Source: Puntigrus tetrazona (Eukaryota; Chordata; Actinopteri; Cypriniformes; Cyprinidae). From it: 64,000 bases of DNA. Below the pieces are notes generated by a model. It did no database searches and was not told where the DNA came from. It worked only from the letters and a program-made list of their open reading frames with translations. Of the stretch, positions 61,946-64,000 are shown piece by piece. Made by a program: the position numbers and the translations under genes. Each line of letters begins with the position of its first letter. Position 1 is the stretch's first letter. The DNA lies in assembly GCF_018831695.1 (NCBI RefSeq), contig NC_056713.1:372001-436000 (forward strand), in the 5' to 3' direction.

Positions 61946-62569
61946 ATGCATCGGGGAGGGCGGAAAGGAGCCCAAAAGGCCTTGCCAGTAGGCCCGTCTG
62001 AAGAGGAGGTACAAGAGCTGGGGGATGAGGAAACCCAGGAAGGAAGTGATGTGGTTATGGGGCCTGAAGGTAGTGAACCAACTTTGGCGGAGTTGGTGGG
62101 CCTGTTTCGAGCTCATATGGCAAAGATGGATGCCCAGGAAGTGCAAAGGAATGCAGAGTTTACACAGCAGGAATGTCGTTTTAGAGCCCTCCAACACCAG
62201 TTTGGGCTGTTGCAGTTGGAGGTGCAGGCCTGCACTACCCCTGTTCCTAATTCGTTGGTGACATCACCTACTGGTCTGGTTCACCCAGATGATGGTGCAG
62301 GCCCAAGCCGGCCATTGTCTCAGTCTAGTGCTCATCGAGGAGAGAGGGCTGATGTTCGGGATACAGGTCAGTTCACTTTTAAAGAGCCTAAGCTAGAAAA
62401 GTTAAAAGACTGTGATGACATTGAACATTTTTTAACTACTTTTGAGAGGATTGCAGCAGTTTGCCGGTGGCCCCAAGAGGAGTGGGTCTTTCATCTGATT
62501 CCCCTGTTAACGGGTAAGGCCCGGGCTGCATACGTTCACATGGATGTTAATGACTCCCTTAATTATTGA
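61946..62569 (+). pseudogene. gag: Partial gag of the Gypsy element
   Basis: A 207-residue frame from ATG at 61,946, the first ATG after the primer site. Residues 1-110 are acidic and probably helical (SEEEVQELGDEE; a likely coiled region in 45-90). Residues 142-207 resemble the capsid part of retrotransposon Gag: TFERIAAVCRW, EEWVFHLIPLLTGKARAAYV. The frame ends at a TGA (62,567-62,569), but capsid-like sequence continues in the +1 frame (DELKIAILRKYDINRETYRQ), so a one-base shift breaks the gene here. No zinc knuckle follows. It would assemble the particle shell in an intact element; this copy is unlikely to make a complete protein. Confidence 0.85.
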
Positions 62570-63347
62570 TGAACTTAAAATTGCTATATTGAGAAAATAT
62601 GACATCAACCGAGAAACTTACAGACAACAGTTTCGTTCACTTGAAGTTGAACCGAGTGAGAGCCCTAAAGAACTGTATGTGAGGTTAAAAGAACTCTATG
62701 GGAAATGGATGCAGCCAAAAAGTAAGTCCGTTGGAGAGGTGATCAGACCCCAAGTGGAGAAGGTATGGGCGATTGAACAGTGTCCACAGCCACAGACTCG
62801 CAAGGAGTTGAGATCCTTTCTAGGCATGGCTGGCTTTTATCACCGATTCATTCCCAACTTTTCCAGCAGGGCAGCAGTACTGACCGACATGGTGGGCTCA
62901 AGGAGTCCCAATCAGCTCAGGTGGACAGCCGAAACAAATGCAGCTTTTCAGGATATCAGAAGGGCCTTGAGTAAAGACGCTGTGTTACACAACCCTGATT
63001 TCCATCAACCTTTTGTTTTGCAAACAGATGCTTCTGATCGAGGCCTTGGAGCTGTGTTGTTGCAGGGTTGCCCCGATGCTCGACGCCCCATTGCTTTCCT
63101 CAGTCGTAAACTCTTCCCTAGGGAAGTCCGCTATTCTATAGTAGAAAAGGAATGTTTGGCCGTGAAGTGGGCTTTGGACTCTTTGAAGTACCATCTTCTG
63201 GGTAGAGAGTTTGTACTGGAGACGGATCATAAAGCTCTACAGTGGCTCCAGAGGATGAAAGACACTAATAGCCGTATCACTCGCTGGTACCTTGCCATGC
63301 AACCCTTCAGGTTCTCCATTGGACATGTCCCTGGCAAGAAAATTTGA
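62544..63347 (+). pseudogene. pol: Gag tail fused to RT end and RNase H (pol remnant)
   Basis: A 267-residue frame. Residues 9 to about 63 continue capsid (IDELKIAILRKYDINRETYR, ELYVRLKELYGKWMQP). At about residue 64-67 (nt 62,733-62,745) it jumps to the RT C-terminal part: QTRKELRSFLGMAGFYHRF (residues 84-102). RNase H follows, with the expected acidic residues in QTDASDRGLGAVLL (160-173), VEKECLAVKWAL (200-211) and ETDHKALQW (226-234). The RT active site and protease are in the missing segment. The frame stops at 63,345-63,347; the next codons in another frame read ADYLSR, the usual sequence after RNase H, so a second one-base shift is present. The first six to eight codons are out-of-frame gag sequence, not a real start. 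Confidence 0.88.
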
Positions 63348-63385
63348 CTGCAGACTATCTTTCCCGGTGTGCCAGTGACATCCCC

Positions 63386-63399
63386 GGAGGGAGGGAGTA
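63386..63399 (+). promoter_or_regulatory. Polypurine tract
   Basis: GGAGGGAGGGAGTA immediately before the 3' LTR, the plus-strand primer for reverse transcription. It lies only about 40 bp after the RNase H remnant, which shows that integrase has been lost. Confidence 0.8.
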
Positions 63400-64000
63400 T
63401 GTGATGGCCCATGTGGTGGCCACACACATCAGTGACCAGTAATGTTACATGCACACACATCCACAAACAATTTATATATTTAATTTCATTTGAGTTAAAA
63501 AGATTATTATTTGAATTTATTTAGCATTAAATATCTTGATTAAAATAAGACCCACACACATTTGGTTTCAATGGTTTTATTTAAACACTTTACTTGCAGC
63601 TAGTTGGGTGCACACAATCTAGTTGCTGTATTGTTTGTTCATTTTTGTTTTCTTTTGAGTTTAAGTTGCCGTGTTGTGGAGGATGGTGGAGATTCTTTGT
63701 TTCTGCGCTGGCTGACTGCTTTAAAGACGGCGGGCCGCCATATTGACAACTTTAAAGGCCACGGGCCTGTTCCACTCCTCAGATGGCTGGGAGGGAGATC
63801 CAAGATTATTTCATTTGAATTAATTAATTTTTAGATGTTTATGTCCTCCGTCCTGTATTGGGGTTGGCTTTATTGAAGATTTATGATAGGACTTTAAGCT
63901 CGGAAATTTGTCTAGTTTATGGTGGGGGTTTGTAGATCGTTTCTTTGTTTTGTGTCTCCTATGTCGTTAAATGTGGACTAGTCCTTTTGTATAAATGGGG
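63400..64000 (+). repeat. 3' LTR, first 601 bp
   Basis: Near-identical to 61,103-61,678 apart from about five substitutions and a 25-bp segment at 63,759-63,783 absent from the 5' LTR. About 197 bp more is expected beyond the window edge. Short frames within both LTRs (61,307-61,501 and 63,604-63,834) are non-coding LTR sequence. Confidence 0.9.

Larger units (their letters stand above)
61103..64000 (+). mobile_element. Ty3/Gypsy LTR retrotransposon, internally deleted, cut by window end
   Basis: Order: 5' LTR (61,103-61,875), tRNA-Leu primer-binding site (61,878-61,895), partial gag, fused partial pol (RT end plus RNase H), polypurine tract (63,386-63,399), partial 3' LTR (63,400 on). The internal region is only about 1.5 kb where full Gypsy elements have 4-6 kb. 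The nucleocapsid zinc knuckle, protease, RT catalytic region and integrase are absent, so it could only have moved with help from an intact relative, or it was deleted after insertion. Confidence 0.93.

Noticed and set aside
62985..63466. Minus-strand frames opposite the RNase H remnant
   Set aside because: Antisense shadows of the pol reading frame.

Overview
The window is almost entirely satellite DNA. Bases 1 to about 58,638 are one uninterrupted tandem array, and the last 5.4 kb is ordinary interspersed-repeat-rich vertebrate sequence. No intact cellular gene is present. The organism is most likely a teleost, probably a cypriniform. That rests on a short repeat near 60.88-60.94 kb that looks like the very common cyprinid 'gtgagtaaat...gtgaactatcccttta' element, an L2/CR1-like LINE remnant, and a fish-style Ty3/Gypsy element primed by tRNA-Leu. 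The species cannot be named from this.

Array (1-58,638). I phased units by eye on an 18-bp perfect palindrome (ATCACGTG-GT-CACGTGAT) and found 152 unit starts. Most units are 410-430 bp. About 23 are a short form of 195-230 bp, and a few are odd sizes (82, 266, 294, 333, 377 bp). Three levels of structure are visible. (1) The long unit is an imperfect inverted repeat: about 110-bp arms flank a spacer of about 75 bp that itself holds a hairpin, so opposite strands read similar peptides. (2) Short units form a subfamily lacking one arm and share diagnostic bases. (3) Short and long units follow an ordered pattern that recurs with a period of about 7.8 kb at 21,478-29,274 and 29,275-37,078, which is a higher-order repeat. 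From about 41 to 54 kb units are more diverged and some are scrambled. From about 54.4 kb to the edge a distinct, homogeneous subfamily (B) takes over.

Flank (58,638-64,000). In order: an A/T-rich stretch with repeated TTTACAG/CTGTA motifs; a segment with a possible promoter and first exon ending in a strong splice donor at 59,399/59,400; unassigned A/T-rich DNA; a LINE reverse-transcriptase remnant (60.49-60.83 kb); a small cyprinid-type repeat; and a Ty3/Gypsy LTR retrotransposon from 61,103 that runs off the window. The retrotransposon has a full 5' LTR, a tRNA-Leu primer site, a frameshifted partial gag fused to the end of RT plus RNase H, a polypurine tract and a partial 3' LTR. It lacks protease, the RT active-site region and integrase, so it is non-autonomous.

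The part most likely to be undescribed is the satellite: a foldback monomer carrying tandem CACGTG palindromes, organised in a multi-kilobase higher-order repeat. Centromeric or other chromosomal roles are inference only.
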